Source of the DNA: Streptomyces sp. NBC_00234
Lineage (GTDB): Bacteria; Actinomycetota; Actinomycetes; Streptomycetales; Streptomycetaceae
Assembly (NCBI RefSeq): GCF_036195325.1
Contig: NZ_CP108101.1
Coordinates: forward strand, 2,108,001-2,172,000
Direction: 5' to 3'
DNA length: 64,000 nucleotides
The position numbers and the translations under genes were made by a program. Positions 17,310-27,124 of the stretch are shown in pieces. The notes beneath the pieces are model-generated. The model was given only the letters and a program-made list of their open reading frames with translations, had not been told where the DNA came from and ran no database searches. How positions within the stretch are numbered: the first letter of the stretch is position 1; each line of letters starts with the position of its first letter.

Positions 17310-20300
17310 TCAGCCGGCCAGGCAGGACGGGCCGAGCAGGACCTTCAGGTCCCCGAACAGTGCCGGGTCCGGCTTCACCCGGTGCCGGTCGAGCCGGAGC
17401 ACGGTGGTCTTCCGGGGGCCCTGGAGCCTGATCCGCACCTCGGTGTCGCCGCGGTGGTGGCTGAGGACCTCGCCGAGGCGGCTGACCATCGGCGGGGTGA
17501 TCTTGACCGTGGGGATGGTCAGCACGACCGGTGCGTTGGTCCCGGCCGAGGACACGTCGGGGACCTGCATCTCCATCGCGACCAGGCGGGGCACGTCCTC
17601 GCGCTTGTCGAGACGTCCCTTCACGAAGACGACGGTGTCCTCCACGAGCTGGGTGGAGACCAGCTGGTACGTGGCCGGGAAGAACATGCACTCGATGGAG
17701 CCCGCGAGGTCCTCGACGGTGGCGATCGCCCAGGCGTTGCCCTGCTTGGTCATCTTGCGCTGGAGGCCCGAGATGATGCCGCCGATCGTGACGATCGCGC
17801 CGTCCGAGTGCTCTCCGCCGGTGAGCTGCGAGATCGCGGCATCGGACTTGTCCGACAGCACGTGCTCGATACCGAAGAGCGGGTGGTCGGAGACGTACAG
17901 GCCGAGCATTTCGCGCTCCTGCGCGAGCAGGTACGACTTCTCCCACTCGATGTCGGAGAACTCCACGTCGAGCCCGAAGCCGGGCTCGTCGGTCTCCTCC
18001 TCGCCCATGCCGCCGAAGAGGTCGAACTGCCCCTCGGCCTCCTTGCGCTTGACCTGGACCACGTTGTCGATCATCGGCTCGTGGTGGGCGACGAGGCCCT
18101 TGCGGGTGTGGCCCATCTCGTCGAAGGCGCCCGCCTTGATGAGCGATTCGACGGTGCGCTTGTTGCAGACGATCGCCTCGACCTTGTCGAGGAAGTCGGG
18201 GAAGGAGCTGTACTTCCCCTTCGCCTTGCGGGTCTTGATGATCGAGTCCACGACGTTCTGGCCGACGTTACGGATCGCGGTCAGGCCGAAGAGGATCACG
18301 TCGTCGCCCTGGGCGGCGAAGTTGGACACGGACTCGTTCACATTGGGCGGCAGCACCTTGATGCCCATGCGCCGGCACTCGTTGAGGTAGACCGCGGACT
18401 TGTCCTTGTCGTCCTTCACGGACGTGAGCAGCCCCGCCATGTACTCGGCCGGGTAGTTCGCCTTGAGGTACGCCGTCCAGTAGGTGACCAGGCCGTACGC
18501 CGAGGAGTGCGCCTTGTTGAACGCGTATCCGGCGAAGGGGACCAGGACGTCCCAGAGGGCCTTGATCGCCGCGTCGGAGAAGCCCTTCTCCTTGGCGCCC
18601 GCCTCGAAGAGGACGAAGTTCTTCGCCAGTTCCTCGGGCTTCTTCTTGCCCATCACGCGGCGCAGGATGTCGGCTTCGCCGAGTGAGTATCCGGCGACGA
18701 TCTGGGCGGCCTTCTGCACCTGCTCCTGGTAGACGATCAGGCCGTAGGTGAGGCCGAGGACCTCCTTGAGGGGCTCCTCCAGCTCCGGGTGGATCGGGGT
18801 GATCTCCTGGCGGGCGTTCTTCCGCTCGGCGTAGTTCGTGTGCGAGTTCATGCCCATCGGGCCCGGCCGGTACAGGGCCGAGACGGCGGAAATGTCCTCG
18901 AAGTTGTCGGGCTGCATCTGGCGCAGCAGCGAACGCATCGGGCCGCCGTCGAACTGGAACACACCGAGCGTGTCACCGCGGCAGAGCAGTTCGTACGTCT
19001 TGGGGTCGTCCAGCGGGAGGGAGAGCAGGTCCAGCTTGATGCCCTTGTTGGCCTCCACCATCTTGACGGCGTCGTCCATGATGGTCAGGTTCCGCAGGCC
19101 GAGGAAGTCCATCTTCAGCAGGCCGAGCGACTCGCACTGCGGGTAGTCCCACTGCGTGATGGTGACGCCGTCGGTGTGCCGCACCCAGATCGGGGCGTGG
19201 TCGACGATCGGCTCGCTGGACATGATGACGCCGGCGGCGTGCACACCCATCTGCCGGACCAGGCCCTCGACGCCCTTCGCGGTGTCGATGACCTTGCGTA
19301 CGTCCGGCTCGTTCTCGTACATCCCCCGGATCTCGCCCGCCTCGCTGTAGCGCGGGTGCTTGGGGTCGGTGATGCCGTTGAGGTCGATGCCCTTGCCGAG
19401 GACGTCGGCGGGCATGGCCTTGGTGAGCCGGTCGCCCATGGCGTACGGATAGCCGAGGACGCGGGCGGAGTCCTTGATCGCGTTCTTCGCCTTGATCTTT
19501 CCGTACGTACCGATCATGGCGACCTTGTCGGCGCCGTACTTCTCGGTGACGTACCGGATGACCTCCACGCGCCTGCGCTCGTCGAAGTCGATGTCGACGT
19601 CGGGCATGGAGACGCGCTCGGGGTTCAGGAACCGCTCGAAGATCAGTCCGTGCTCGATCGGGTCGAGGTCGGTGATGCCCATGGCGTACGACACGATCGA
19701 GCCGGCCGCCGAGCCTCGGCCGGGGCCGACCGCGATGCCCTGGTTCTTGGCCCACATGATGAAGTCGGCGACGACCAGGAAGTACCCCGGGAACCCCATC
19801 TGGATGATGATGTCCAGCTCGTACTCGACCTGCTTCTGCCGGTCCTCGGGGATGCCGTTCGGGAAGCGGCGGTTCATGCCGACCCGGACCTCTTCCTGGA
19901 ACCAGGTGACCTCCGTGTAGCCCTCCGGGATCTCGAACTTCGGCATCAGGTTCTTCGCCTCGAACATCCCGGAGGTGTCGATCTGCTGGGCGACCAGCAG
20001 GGTGTTGGCGCAGCCCTCTTGCCAGGCGTCGGAGGAGTCGACGCCGTACATCTCGTCGGTCGTCTTGAGGTAGTAACCGGTGCCGTCGAAGCGGAAGCGG
20101 TCCGGGTCCGAGAGGTTCTTGCCGGTCTGGATGCAGAGCAGCGCGTCGTGCGCCGTGGCCTCGCCGGCGTAGGTGTAGTGCGAGTCGTTCGTCACGAGCG
20201 GCGGGATGCCGAGCTTCTTGCCGATCTCCAGGAGCCCGTCGCGGACCCGGCGCTCGATCTCGATCCCGTGGTCCATCAGCTCCAGGAAGTACTTGCCCTC

Positions 20301-20849
20301 GCCGAAGATGTCCTTGTAGTCCGAGGCCGCCTGCACCGCCTCGTCGAACTGGCCGAGCCGCAGACGGGTCTGCACCTCACCGGAGGGACACCCGGTGGAC
20401 GCGATCAGACCCTCGGACCACTGGGAGATGGTCTCCTTGTCCATGCGGGGCCACTTCTGGAGCCAGCCCTCGGCGTACGCGTCGGAGGAGAGCCGGAAGA
20501 GGTTGTGCAGCCCGGTGCTGTTCGACGCCCAGATCGTCTTGTGGGTGTAACCACCCGAACCGGACACGTCGTCGCGCTTCTGGTGCGGCTGTCCCCACTG
20601 GACCTTGCGCTTGTGCTTGCGCGACTCGGGCGCGACGTACGCCTCGATCCCGATGATCGGTGTCACACCCGCCTTCTTCGCCGAATGGAAGAAGTCGTAC
20701 GCACCGTGCAGGTTGCCGTGGTCCGTCATCGCGATGTGCGACATGCCCATCTCGTTGCACGCCTCGAACATGTCCTTGAGCCGCGCGGCACCGTCCAGCA
20801 GCGAGTACTGGGTGTGGACGTGAAGGTGCGTGAAGGGCGGCTTGGTCAC
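17310..20849 (-). CDS. dnaE: DNA polymerase III alpha subunit DnaE
   Basis: 1179 aa from GTG 20849, with GGAGG 9 bases upstream. It is the replicative DNA polymerase catalytic subunit (family C, DnaE1 type). The PHP domain opens at 8-20 (HLHVHTQYSLLDG). GPGRGSAAGS at 375-384 is the nucleotide-binding motif, and PDVDIDFDE at 416-424 carries catalytic Asp417 and Asp419. A helix-hairpin-helix region and an OB domain (GGIISGLQRKMTKQGNAWAI) precede the C-terminus. Length is normal. Confidence 0.97.
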   Translation of the reverse strand: MTKPPFTHLHVHTQYSLLDGAARLKDMFEACNEMGMSHIAMTDHGNLHGAYDFFHSAKKAGVTPIIGIEAYVAPESRKHKRKVQWGQPHQKRDDVSGSGGYTHKTIWASNSTGLHNLFRLSSDAYAEGWLQKWPRMDKETISQWSEGLIASTGCPSGEVQTRLRLGQFDEAVQAASDYKDIFGEGKYFLELMDHGIEIERRVRDGLLEIGKKLGIPPLVTNDSHYTYAGEATAHDALLCIQTGKNLSDPDRFRFDGTGYYLKTTDEMYGVDSSDAWQEGCANTLLVAQQIDTSGMFEAKNLMPKFEIPEGYTEVTWFQEEVRVGMNRRFPNGIPEDRQKQVEYELDIIIQMGFPGYFLVVADFIMWAKNQGIAVGPGRGSAAGSIVSYAMGITDLDPIEHGLIFERFLNPERVSMPDVDIDFDERRRVEVIRYVTEKYGADKVAMIGTYGKIKAKNAIKDSARVLGYPYAMGDRLTKAMPADVLGKGIDLNGITDPKHPRYSEAGEIRGMYENEPDVRKVIDTAKGVEGLVRQMGVHAAGVIMSSEPIVDHAPIWVRHTDGVTITQWDYPQCESLGLLKMDFLGLRNLTIMDDAVKMVEANKGIKLDLLSLPLDDPKTYELLCRGDTLGVFQFDGGPMRSLLRQMQPDNFEDISAVSALYRPGPMGMNSHTNYAERKNARQEITPIHPELEEPLKEVLGLTYGLIVYQEQVQKAAQIVAGYSLGEADILRRVMGKKKPEELAKNFVLFEAGAKEKGFSDAAIKALWDVLVPFAGYAFNKAHSSAYGLVTYWTAYLKANYPAEYMAGLLTSVKDDKDKSAVYLNECRRMGIKVLPPNVNESVSNFAAQGDDVILFGLTAIRNVGQNVVDSIIKTRKAKGKYSSFPDFLDKVEAIVCNKRTVESLIKAGAFDEMGHTRKGLVAHHEPMIDNVVQVKRKEAEGQFDLFGGMGEEETDEPGFGLDVEFSDIEWEKSYLLAQEREMLGLYVSDHPLFGIEHVLSDKSDAAISQLTGGEHSDGAIVTIGGIISGLQRKMTKQGNAWAIATVEDLAGSIECMFFPATYQLVSTQLVEDTVVFVKGRLDKREDVPRLVAMEMQVPDVSSAGTNAPVVLTIPTVKITPPMVSRLGEVLSHHRGDTEVRIRLQGPRKTTVLRLDRHRVKPDPALFGDLKVLLGPSCLAG

Positions 20850-21017
20850 GGCGCTGGGCCTCCGGGAGAACTCAGGATGATGGTTGGGGGGACAGCGTGG
20901 AAGTCTACGTCTCCGGACTGACAACCGAGGGGCACTCCCGGGTACGGTCGCGCGTTGAAGGGGCGGAGACGCCCGTCCCATTTGTCATGAACGCCATGCA
21001 CCAGGAGGCACCAAGAA

Positions 21018-22343
21018 ATGTCGGAAACGCAGACCGGCGCAGCTCAGCGCGGGGAGCAGATTCTCGCCGTTTTCGACACCGCCTTCGGTGAGCTGCTGGC
21101 CGCCGACCCCGCCGCCTTCAGGGTCAAGTTCCGGAAGATGGCGGGCTCGGCCTTCGCCTTCTACCGGGGCACGGCCTGTCTGTTCTACGACGACCTGGCG
21201 CGGGAGCTGCACACCGGCCCGTATCAGGACGAGCGCACCGGCCGGGTCTGGATCCACGGCGATCTGCACGCGGAGAATTTCGGCACCTACATGGACGCCA
21301 ACGGCCGGCTGGTCTTCAACGTCAACGACTTCGACGAGGCGTACGTCGGCCCCTTCACCTGGGACCTCAAGCGCTTCGCCGCCTCCGTCGCCCTGATCGG
21401 CTACGCGAAGGCGCTGAGCGACGACCAGATCACCGAGCTGGTCCAGGTCTACGCCGCCGCCTACCGGGAGCGCATCCACGCCCTGGCGACGGGCGCGAAG
21501 AACGACGAGGTGCCGCCCTTCACGCTGGACACCGCCGAGGGCCCGCTGCTGGACGCGCTGCGCGACGCCCGCGCGCTGACCAGGTTCTCGCTGCTGGACT
21601 CGATGACGGAGATCCGGGACTTCGAGCGCCGGTTCGCCGCCGACGGCGGTGCGATCGACCTGGACGCGGCGACCCGCTACAAGGTGCTCGCCGCGTTCGA
21701 CGGCTATCTGGAGACGCTGCCCGAGTCGAGCCTGACCCGCCCCGACTCCTACCGGGTGAAGGACGTCGTGGGCCGGCGCGGCATCGGCATCGGATCGGCC
21801 GGGCTGCCCTCGTACAACATCCTCCTGGAGGGCAACAGCGACGCCCTGGAGAACGATGTGGTGATCTACCTCAAGCAGGCGCAGACCCCGGCGGTCTCCC
21901 GGCACATCACCGACGCGGCCGTGCGGGAGTACTTCCAGCACGAGGGGCACCGCACCGTCATCTCGCAGCGCGCCCTCCAGGCGCACGCCGACCCGTGGCT
22001 CGGCTGGACCGAGCTGGACGGCGCGGGGCAGCTCGTCGCCGAGGTCTCGCCGTACGCGGTCGACCTGGACTGGTCCGACATCGACGAGCCGGAGGAGATC
22101 GCCGCGGTCGTCGCCGACCTCGGCCGGGCCACGGCCACGATGCACTCGGCGGCGGACGACGAGAGCGGGCACTCGCTGGTGCCGTTCTCCACGGAACGGG
22201 CGATCGACGCGGCGATCGCGGCCGACGAGGAGGGCTTCGCCGGGCTGCTCGTCGACTTCGCCCACAGTTACGGGGCACGGGCCCGGGCCGATCACCAGAT
22301 CTTCGTGGATCTCTTCCGCAACGGACGCATCCCGGGTCTGTAA
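21018..22343 (+). CDS. DUF2252 protein (kinase-like fold)
   Basis: 441 aa from ATG 21018, with AGGAGG about 9-14 bases upstream. Residues 80-89 (HGDLHAENFG) and 103-108 (NDFDEA) resemble the catalytic loop and metal motif of aminoglycoside-phosphotransferase-like kinases, which is how DUF2252 is generally classified. The segment GIGIGSAGLPSYNILLEG may form part of the nucleotide pocket. It is divergent from dnaE. No substrate is known. Confidence 0.9.
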   Translation: MSETQTGAAQRGEQILAVFDTAFGELLAADPAAFRVKFRKMAGSAFAFYRGTACLFYDDLARELHTGPYQDERTGRVWIHGDLHAENFGTYMDANGRLVFNVNDFDEAYVGPFTWDLKRFAASVALIGYAKALSDDQITELVQVYAAAYRERIHALATGAKNDEVPPFTLDTAEGPLLDALRDARALTRFSLLDSMTEIRDFERRFAADGGAIDLDAATRYKVLAAFDGYLETLPESSLTRPDSYRVKDVVGRRGIGIGSAGLPSYNILLEGNSDALENDVVIYLKQAQTPAVSRHITDAAVREYFQHEGHRTVISQRALQAHADPWLGWTELDGAGQLVAEVSPYAVDLDWSDIDEPEEIAAVVADLGRATATMHSAADDESGHSLVPFSTERAIDAAIAADEEGFAGLLVDFAHSYGARARADHQIFVDLFRNGRIPGL

Positions 22344-22390
22344 GGCTCCCCACACGCCCGGGCGATTTTAGGGATCGCTTACAGGTACAC

Positions 22391-23125
22391 ATGGCACACT
22401 CCTCGACGATGGACGTATCAGGGACGCAGCTCAGAACGGTTCGCGCGGCGCTTTTCACAGCGCTCGTCGTGACGCTCTCCGCTGCGTCCCATGTGCTGCT
22501 GTCCCGGGTTCCGCTGCCACTGACCGTGCTCGCGCCCCTGGCTGCCGGCGTCTTCGCCGTGGCCTTCGCGCTGGCGGGCCGGGAGCGCGGCTTCGGGGCC
22601 ATCGCCGGAGTGCTCGTCCCGCTGGAACTGGCGGCCGACACGGTGTTCACCACCGGACAGCACCTCTGTTACGGAGCGGCGGGCGGCCCGATCGCGGGAC
22701 CGCTGCGCTCCGTCGGCCTGGACGTCCTGTGCGGTGGCGGCGAGGTGGGCCCGGCGCAGCTGGCCGGGGTCGGTGCCGTCGGCACTCCGCTGGCCGGGGT
22801 GACCGGCGCCGGCGACCGCGCCGCGGCCCTGCTGGCGTCGCCCGATCCCCTGGTGCCGTGGCTGCTGCTCGCCGCCCATGTGACCGTCGGGCTGCTGGCG
22901 GCGGCCTGGCTGAGCCGAGGCGAGTCCGCGCTCGCGGGGCTGCTCCGCGCGGCAGCCGCCGTCGCGTTCCGCCCGCTGCTGGTCGCGGTCGCCGTGGTGG
23001 GCACGGCGCGCCGTGCCGCCGGGCGCGAGGCGCTCCCGTCGGGGCACCCGCACCCGCTCCACCCTGCCCGGCTCCTGGGGCACTCCGTGGGACGGAGGGG
23101 ACCGCCGCGCCCGGCCTGCGCCTGA
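22391..23125 (+). CDS. Integral membrane protein upstream of DsbA-like gene
   Basis: 244 aa from ATG 22391; ATG 22409 is an alternative and neither has a good ribosome site. There are about five hydrophobic segments (AALFTALVVTLSAASHVLL, LTVLAPLAAGVFAVAFALAG, GAIAGVLVPLELAADTVF, LVPWLLLAAHVTVGLLAAAWL, PLLVAVAVVG). A His occurs within or at the edge of three of them or their loops (SHVLL, GQHLCYG, AAHVT), and two Cys flank a Gly-rich loop. The tail is basic and Pro-rich. It is 51 bases before the DsbA-like gene, so the two may work together. Metal or haem handling is a guess from the His pattern. Confidence 0.75.
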   Translation: MAHSSTMDVSGTQLRTVRAALFTALVVTLSAASHVLLSRVPLPLTVLAPLAAGVFAVAFALAGRERGFGAIAGVLVPLELAADTVFTTGQHLCYGAAGGPIAGPLRSVGLDVLCGGGEVGPAQLAGVGAVGTPLAGVTGAGDRAAALLASPDPLVPWLLLAAHVTVGLLAAAWLSRGESALAGLLRAAAAVAFRPLLVAVAVVGTARRAAGREALPSGHPHPLHPARLLGHSVGRRGPPRPACA

Positions 23126-23176
23126 GCACGCGGCACGTCCCCGACCCACGACACCACGCACACACGGAGAACCACC

Positions 23177-23992
23177 ATGAGCAAGCGCAACACCCAGGCG
23201 AACAAGGCGGCGGCCCGCGAGCGACTGCGCGCCGAGCGCGAGCGCCAGGCCAAGAAGGACAAGACACGCAAGCAGGTCGTCGTGGCCGTCTCGGTGGTCG
23301 CCGTGCTGGCGATCGCGGGCGGCGTCAGCTACGGCGTGATGCAGCTGAACAAGCCCTCCGCCTGGGAGGCCGCCGCGGACGCGAAGAACGTCACCGCGCC
23401 GAAGAACACCTCGGGCGAGGACGGCACGACGGTCGTCGTCGGCAAGTCGACCGCGAAGAAGACCCTGGAGCTGTACGAGGACTCGCGCTGCCCGATCTGC
23501 GCCACCTTCGAGCAGACGGTCGGCGAGACCGTCGCGAAGGACGTCGACGCCGGCAAGTACAAGGTCAAGTACGTCGGTGCGACCTTCATCGACAACTCCG
23601 ACAACGGCGAGGGCTCGAAGAACGCCCTGAGCGCGCTGGGTGCGGCGCTCAACGTCAGTCCCGAAGCCTTCATGGACTACAAGGCCGCGCTCTACTCGGC
23701 GAAGTACCACCCGCAGGAGACCGAGGACAAGTTCGCCAAGGACAGCTTCCTGATCGAGGTGGCGAACTCGGTGGACGCGCTGAAGGACAACACCGCGTTC
23801 GAGAAGGACGTCGAGGACGGCACGTACGACGCCTGGGCCATGAAGATGTCCGCGGCGTTCGACAAGAGCGGTGTGGAGGGCACGCCGACGCTGAAGATGG
23901 ACGGCAAGACCGTCACCGCCGAGGGCAGCAAGAACGCCCCGATGACGGTGGACGAGTTCAACGCCGCGATCACCAAGGCGCTCAAGGCGTAA
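23177..23992 (+). CDS. Membrane-anchored DsbA-family thioredoxin-fold protein
   Basis: 271 aa, with GGAGAACCACC before the ATG. A Lys/Arg-rich cytoplasmic tail (1-32) is followed by one transmembrane segment at 33-55 (QVVVAVSVVAVLAIAGGVSYGV), placing the rest outside the cell. The active site is Cys105-Pro-Ile-Cys108 in DSRCPICATFE, and the cis-proline is Pro237 in GTPTL. The helical insert between them is of the DsbA/DsbG type. It probably acts as an extracytoplasmic thiol oxidase or isomerase. It ends at a strong hairpin. Confidence 0.9.
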   Translation: MSKRNTQANKAAARERLRAERERQAKKDKTRKQVVVAVSVVAVLAIAGGVSYGVMQLNKPSAWEAAADAKNVTAPKNTSGEDGTTVVVGKSTAKKTLELYEDSRCPICATFEQTVGETVAKDVDAGKYKVKYVGATFIDNSDNGEGSKNALSALGAALNVSPEAFMDYKAALYSAKYHPQETEDKFAKDSFLIEVANSVDALKDNTAFEKDVEDGTYDAWAMKMSAAFDKSGVEGTPTLKMDGKTVTAEGSKNAPMTVDEFNAAITKALKA

Positions 23993-24050
23993 CCGGAGCA
24001 TTCGCGGGGCGTCAGACGTCCGGGGCGTAATTCCGGACGGCGATTTCCCG

Positions 24051-24085
24051 ACGGGCGGGCGAACTTCCTTTGTTCGCCCGCCCGT
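24051..24085 (+). terminator. Terminator of DsbA-like gene
   Basis: ACGGGCGGGCGAAC at 24051-24064 pairs with GTTCGCCCGCCCGT at 24072-24085 across a 7-base loop. The right arm also forms the first of two GTTCGCC repeats upstream of phoD. Confidence 0.75.
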
Positions 24086-24119
24086 TCGCCTGCCCGGGCA
24101 CCGTACCGGTCAGTAGGGT
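24072..24119 (+). promoter_or_regulatory. Candidate PHO box and -10 for phoD
   Basis: Two heptamers GTTCGCC start at 24072 and 24084, with the unit GTTCGCCYGCCC repeated twice. PhoP direct-repeat units are GTTCACC-like with an 11-base period; here the period is 12 and position 5 is G, so this is a degenerate match. TAGGGT at 24114-24119 is a good -10. There is no normal -35, as expected for a PhoP-activated promoter. The GTG at 24128 is 8 bases after the -10, so the mRNA may be leaderless. Confidence 0.35.
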
Positions 24120-24127
24120 GATCGATC

Positions 24128-25777
24128 GTGACCAGTCGACACTCTTTCTCGCCCACCCGCCGTACGGTGGTCAGGGCCGCCGCCGCCACCGCGGTCGCCG
24201 CCCCCGTCCTCGCCACCGCGACCACCGCCCGGGCCGCCGAAGCCCCGGCCTTCCTGCACGGGGTCGCCTCCGGTGACCCGCTGCCCGACGGCGTCCTGCT
24301 GTGGACCCGCGTCACCCCGGCAGCCGACGCGGTACCGGGTTCCGGCCGCGGCGCCGACACCGCCGTGCGCTGGGAGCTGGCCGAGGACGCGGCCTTCACC
24401 CGGATCGCCGCGCAGGGCACGGTCGTCGCGGCCGCCGCGTCCGACCACACCGTCAAGGCCGATGTGCGCGGCCTGCGGCCGGCCACCGCGTACTTCTTCC
24501 GCTTCGCGGCGGGCGAGGGCGAGCAGGTCCTCTCCCCCGTCGGCCGCACCCGTACGGCGCCCGCCGCCGGCGCTACCGTCGCCGGTGTGCGGTTCGGCGT
24601 GGTGTCGTGCGCCAACTGGGAGGCCGGCTGGTTCTCCTCGTACCGCCATCTCGCCGCCCGCACCGACCTCGACGCGGTGCTGCATCTCGGCGACTACATA
24701 TACGAGTACGCCTCGGGCGCCTACCCGGCACCGGCCGACGGCGTACGGCAGCACCGGCCCGCCCACGAGATCCTCACCCTCGCCGACTACCGCACCCGGC
24801 ACGGCGCGTACAAGACGGACCCCGACCTCCGGTCCCTGCACGCCACCCACCCGGTGATCGCGATCTGGGACGACCACGAGTTCGCCAACGACGCCTGGGC
24901 GGGCGGTGCCGAGAACCACACGCCCGGCTCCGAGGGCTCGTGGGCCGATCGCGTCGCGGCGGCGAAGCAGGCGTACTTCGAGTGGATGCCGGTCCGCGCC
25001 TCCACGGAGGGCACCGTCTACCGGCGTCTGCGCTTCGGTTCCCTCGCCGATCTGCACCTGCTCGATCTGCGCAGCTTCCGTTCCGAGCAGTCGTCCGTCG
25101 GCAACGGCGCGGTGGACGACCCGGAGCGTTCCATCACCGGCCGGGCGCAGCTGGACTGGCTGAAGTCGGGACTGGCCGGTTCGGACGCCTCCTGGCAGCT
25201 GGTCGGCACGTCGGTGATGATCTCGCCGGTCGCGTTCGGTGCGCTGCCGGCCCATCTGCTGGCGCCGCTCGCGGAGTTGCTCGGGCTGCCCGGTGAGGGC
25301 CTGGCCATCAACGTGGACCAGTGGGACGGCTACACCGACGACCGCAGGGAACTGATCGCACATCTGCGGGACAACGCGATCAGGAACACCGTGTTCCTGA
25401 CCGGCGACATCCACATGGCGTGGGCCAACGACGTACCGGTGAAGGCCGCGACGTATCCGCTGTCGGCCTCGGCGGCGACGGAGTTCGTGGTGACGTCGGT
25501 GACCTCGGACAACCTGGACGACGTCCTGCGGGTCGCACCCCAGACGGTCTCGCTGGTCGCGGCGGCGGCGCTCAAGGCCGCCAACCGCCATGTGAAGTGG
25601 GTCGATCTGGACTCGCACGGCTACGGCGTCCTCGACGTGACCGCCGAGCGCTCGCAGATGGACTACTACGCGATCTCCGACAAGACGCGTCAGGACGCCA
25701 CGGCGTCCTGGGTCCGCTCCTACCGGACGCTCAGCGGCACGCAGAAGATCGAGCGCGTCGACCGTCCGGTGCGCTGA
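24128..25777 (+). CDS. phoD: Secreted alkaline phosphatase/phosphodiesterase PhoD
   Basis: 549 aa from GTG 24128. A Tat signal ([12 protein letters not shown], Arg11-Arg12, then an Ala-rich core ending near TTARAAEA) exports the folded metalloenzyme. The N-terminal fibronectin-like PhoD_N domain starts at [20 protein letters not shown]. The catalytic domain shows [33 protein letters not shown] and LTGDIHMAW, which carry the Asp, His and Asn metal ligands of the Fe/Ca PhoD centre, including the Cys in VVSCA. PhoD releases phosphate from esters and teichoic acid-type polymers and in Streptomyces is phosphate-regulated through PhoP. Confidence 0.95.
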   Translation: MTSRHSFSPTRRTVVRAAAATAVAAPVLATATTARAAEAPAFLHGVASGDPLPDGVLLWTRVTPAADAVPGSGRGADTAVRWELAEDAAFTRIAAQGTVVAAAASDHTVKADVRGLRPATAYFFRFAAGEGEQVLSPVGRTRTAPAAGATVAGVRFGVVSCANWEAGWFSSYRHLAARTDLDAVLHLGDYIYEYASGAYPAPADGVRQHRPAHEILTLADYRTRHGAYKTDPDLRSLHATHPVIAIWDDHEFANDAWAGGAENHTPGSEGSWADRVAAAKQAYFEWMPVRASTEGTVYRRLRFGSLADLHLLDLRSFRSEQSSVGNGAVDDPERSITGRAQLDWLKSGLAGSDASWQLVGTSVMISPVAFGALPAHLLAPLAELLGLPGEGLAINVDQWDGYTDDRRELIAHLRDNAIRNTVFLTGDIHMAWANDVPVKAATYPLSASAATEFVVTSVTSDNLDDVLRVAPQTVSLVAAAALKAANRHVKWVDLDSHGYGVLDVTAERSQMDYYAISDKTRQDATASWVRSYRTLSGTQKIERVDRPVR

Positions 25778-25830
25778 CCGATCAATTCAAGCCATCCTGC
25801 GTCGTGTTAAGGGTGGGTCACGCCGTGACG

Positions 25831-25875
25831 GCGGGTGGTGCCGGCCGCAGACCGAATGCGGACACACCACCCGCC
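25831..25875 (+). terminator. Long hairpin after phoD
   Basis: GGCGGGTGGTG at 25831-25841 pairs with CACCACCCGCC at 25865-25875. An inner CCGCA/TGCGG stem extends the structure. It lies 54 bases after the phoD stop. Confidence 0.65.
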
Positions 25876-26062
25876 GAGGTCACTCCGCACGTTACGAACT
25901 TGTCTCAAACCTTGGTACAGACCGCAAATTTTTTCCCCCTTGCCCCTGTACGCGCCACAAATGATTGGGCCGGATCGATTCTCTTCAGGACATGACATGG
26001 CCACGTAATCTCCCGGCGGCGGGTGAGGAAGTACCTCCCCCACATGTCCGCAAGGAGTCACC

Positions 26063-27055
26063 GTGCGCGCTCTTGTACGCATATCGCCCCGACTGCGTCG
26101 TCACGCCCTGAGCACAGCCGTACTGGCCGGAACTCTGGCACTGGCTCCACTCTCCGCCGCGCCCGGCAGCGCCGTCGCCGCACCCTCGACGGCTCTGTCC
26201 GCCGAGGACTGCGCGGAGACCTCCGGTGCGAGCGCGACCGCCCGTGAGGCACGCCCCGGCGGGTCCGACCACGCCGCGGAGCCCAACGAGGTGAGCGCCG
26301 CCAAGGCCAAGGCCATGGACGCCGACCTCCAGAAGAGACTGGCGGACCGCCGCGTCAACGGCACGGCCCTCGCGGCCGGGGCGACGATCCCGGTCTACTT
26401 CCACGTCATCCACTCCGGGACCACGGGGAAGCTCAGCGCGACCGCGATCAACAACCAGCTCAACGTCCTCAACGCCGCCTACAGCGGCCAGGGAACCGGC
26501 AACACGGACTCCGGCTTCCGCTTCACGCTCGCCGGCACGGACTACACGGACAACGCCACCTGGTACAACCTGGCTTCCGGCTCCACGGCCGAGAAGAACA
26601 TGAAGACCTCTCTCCGCCAGGGTGGCGCGGGTGCGCTCAACGTCTACAGCGCCAACCTCAGCGGCGGCCTGCTCGGCTGGGCGACCTTCCCGAGCTCGTA
26701 CAACTCCAGCCCGTCCATGGACGGCGTGGTCATCCTCGACGACTCGCTGCCGGGCGGCACCGCGGCCAACTACGACGAGGGCGACACCGCCACCCACGAG
26801 GTCGGCCACTGGATGGGGCTCTACCACACCTTCCAGGGCGGCTGCAACGGAAACGGTGACTACGTCAGCGACACCCCGGCCGAGAAGAGCCCCGCGTACG
26901 AGTGCCCGACCGGCCGCGACAGCTGCGCCAGCAAGACCGGCGTCGACCCGATCCACAACTTCATGGACTACACGTACGACGCCTGCATGTACCAGTTCAC
27001 TTCGGGCCAGGTGGCGCGCATGAGCGAGTACTGGACCGCCTACCGCGCGGGCTGA
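26063..27055 (+). CDS. Secreted M43-family zinc metalloprotease
   Basis: 330 aa from GTG 26063, preceded by AAGGAGTCACC. A Sec signal peptide covers about residues 1-40 ([28 protein letters not shown]). The metzincin motif [11 protein letters not shown] at 245-255 supplies the three zinc His and Glu246. The Met-turn is at Met301 (NFMDYT). Four Cys after the zinc site (CNGN, YECP, DSCAS, DACMY) probably form two disulfides, as in pappalysin-like M43 proteases. It acts outside the cell. A segment at about 45-100 may be a propeptide. Confidence 0.93.
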   Translation: MRALVRISPRLRRHALSTAVLAGTLALAPLSAAPGSAVAAPSTALSAEDCAETSGASATAREARPGGSDHAAEPNEVSAAKAKAMDADLQKRLADRRVNGTALAAGATIPVYFHVIHSGTTGKLSATAINNQLNVLNAAYSGQGTGNTDSGFRFTLAGTDYTDNATWYNLASGSTAEKNMKTSLRQGGAGALNVYSANLSGGLLGWATFPSSYNSSPSMDGVVILDDSLPGGTAANYDEGDTATHEVGHWMGLYHTFQGGCNGNGDYVSDTPAEKSPAYECPTGRDSCASKTGVDPIHNFMDYTYDACMYQFTSGQVARMSEYWTAYRAG

Positions 27056-27074
27056 CCCCCGCCGTACGGACCAC

Positions 27075-27104
27075 GAGGGCCCCGCGCACCGGCGCGGGGC
27101 CCTC
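27075..27104. terminator. Terminator after M43 protease
   Basis: GAGGGCCCCGCGC at 27075-27087 pairs perfectly with 27092-27104 over an ACCG loop. It serves the protease and the convergent hydrolase gene. Confidence 0.85.
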
Positions 27105-27124
27105 GCCGTCTCTCCGGGGCGCGT

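Noticed and set aside
18789-20921. 710-codon plus-strand frame inside dnaE
   Set aside because: Antisense shadow of DNA polymerase III alpha; Val/Leu/Asp/Arg-skewed, with no domain.
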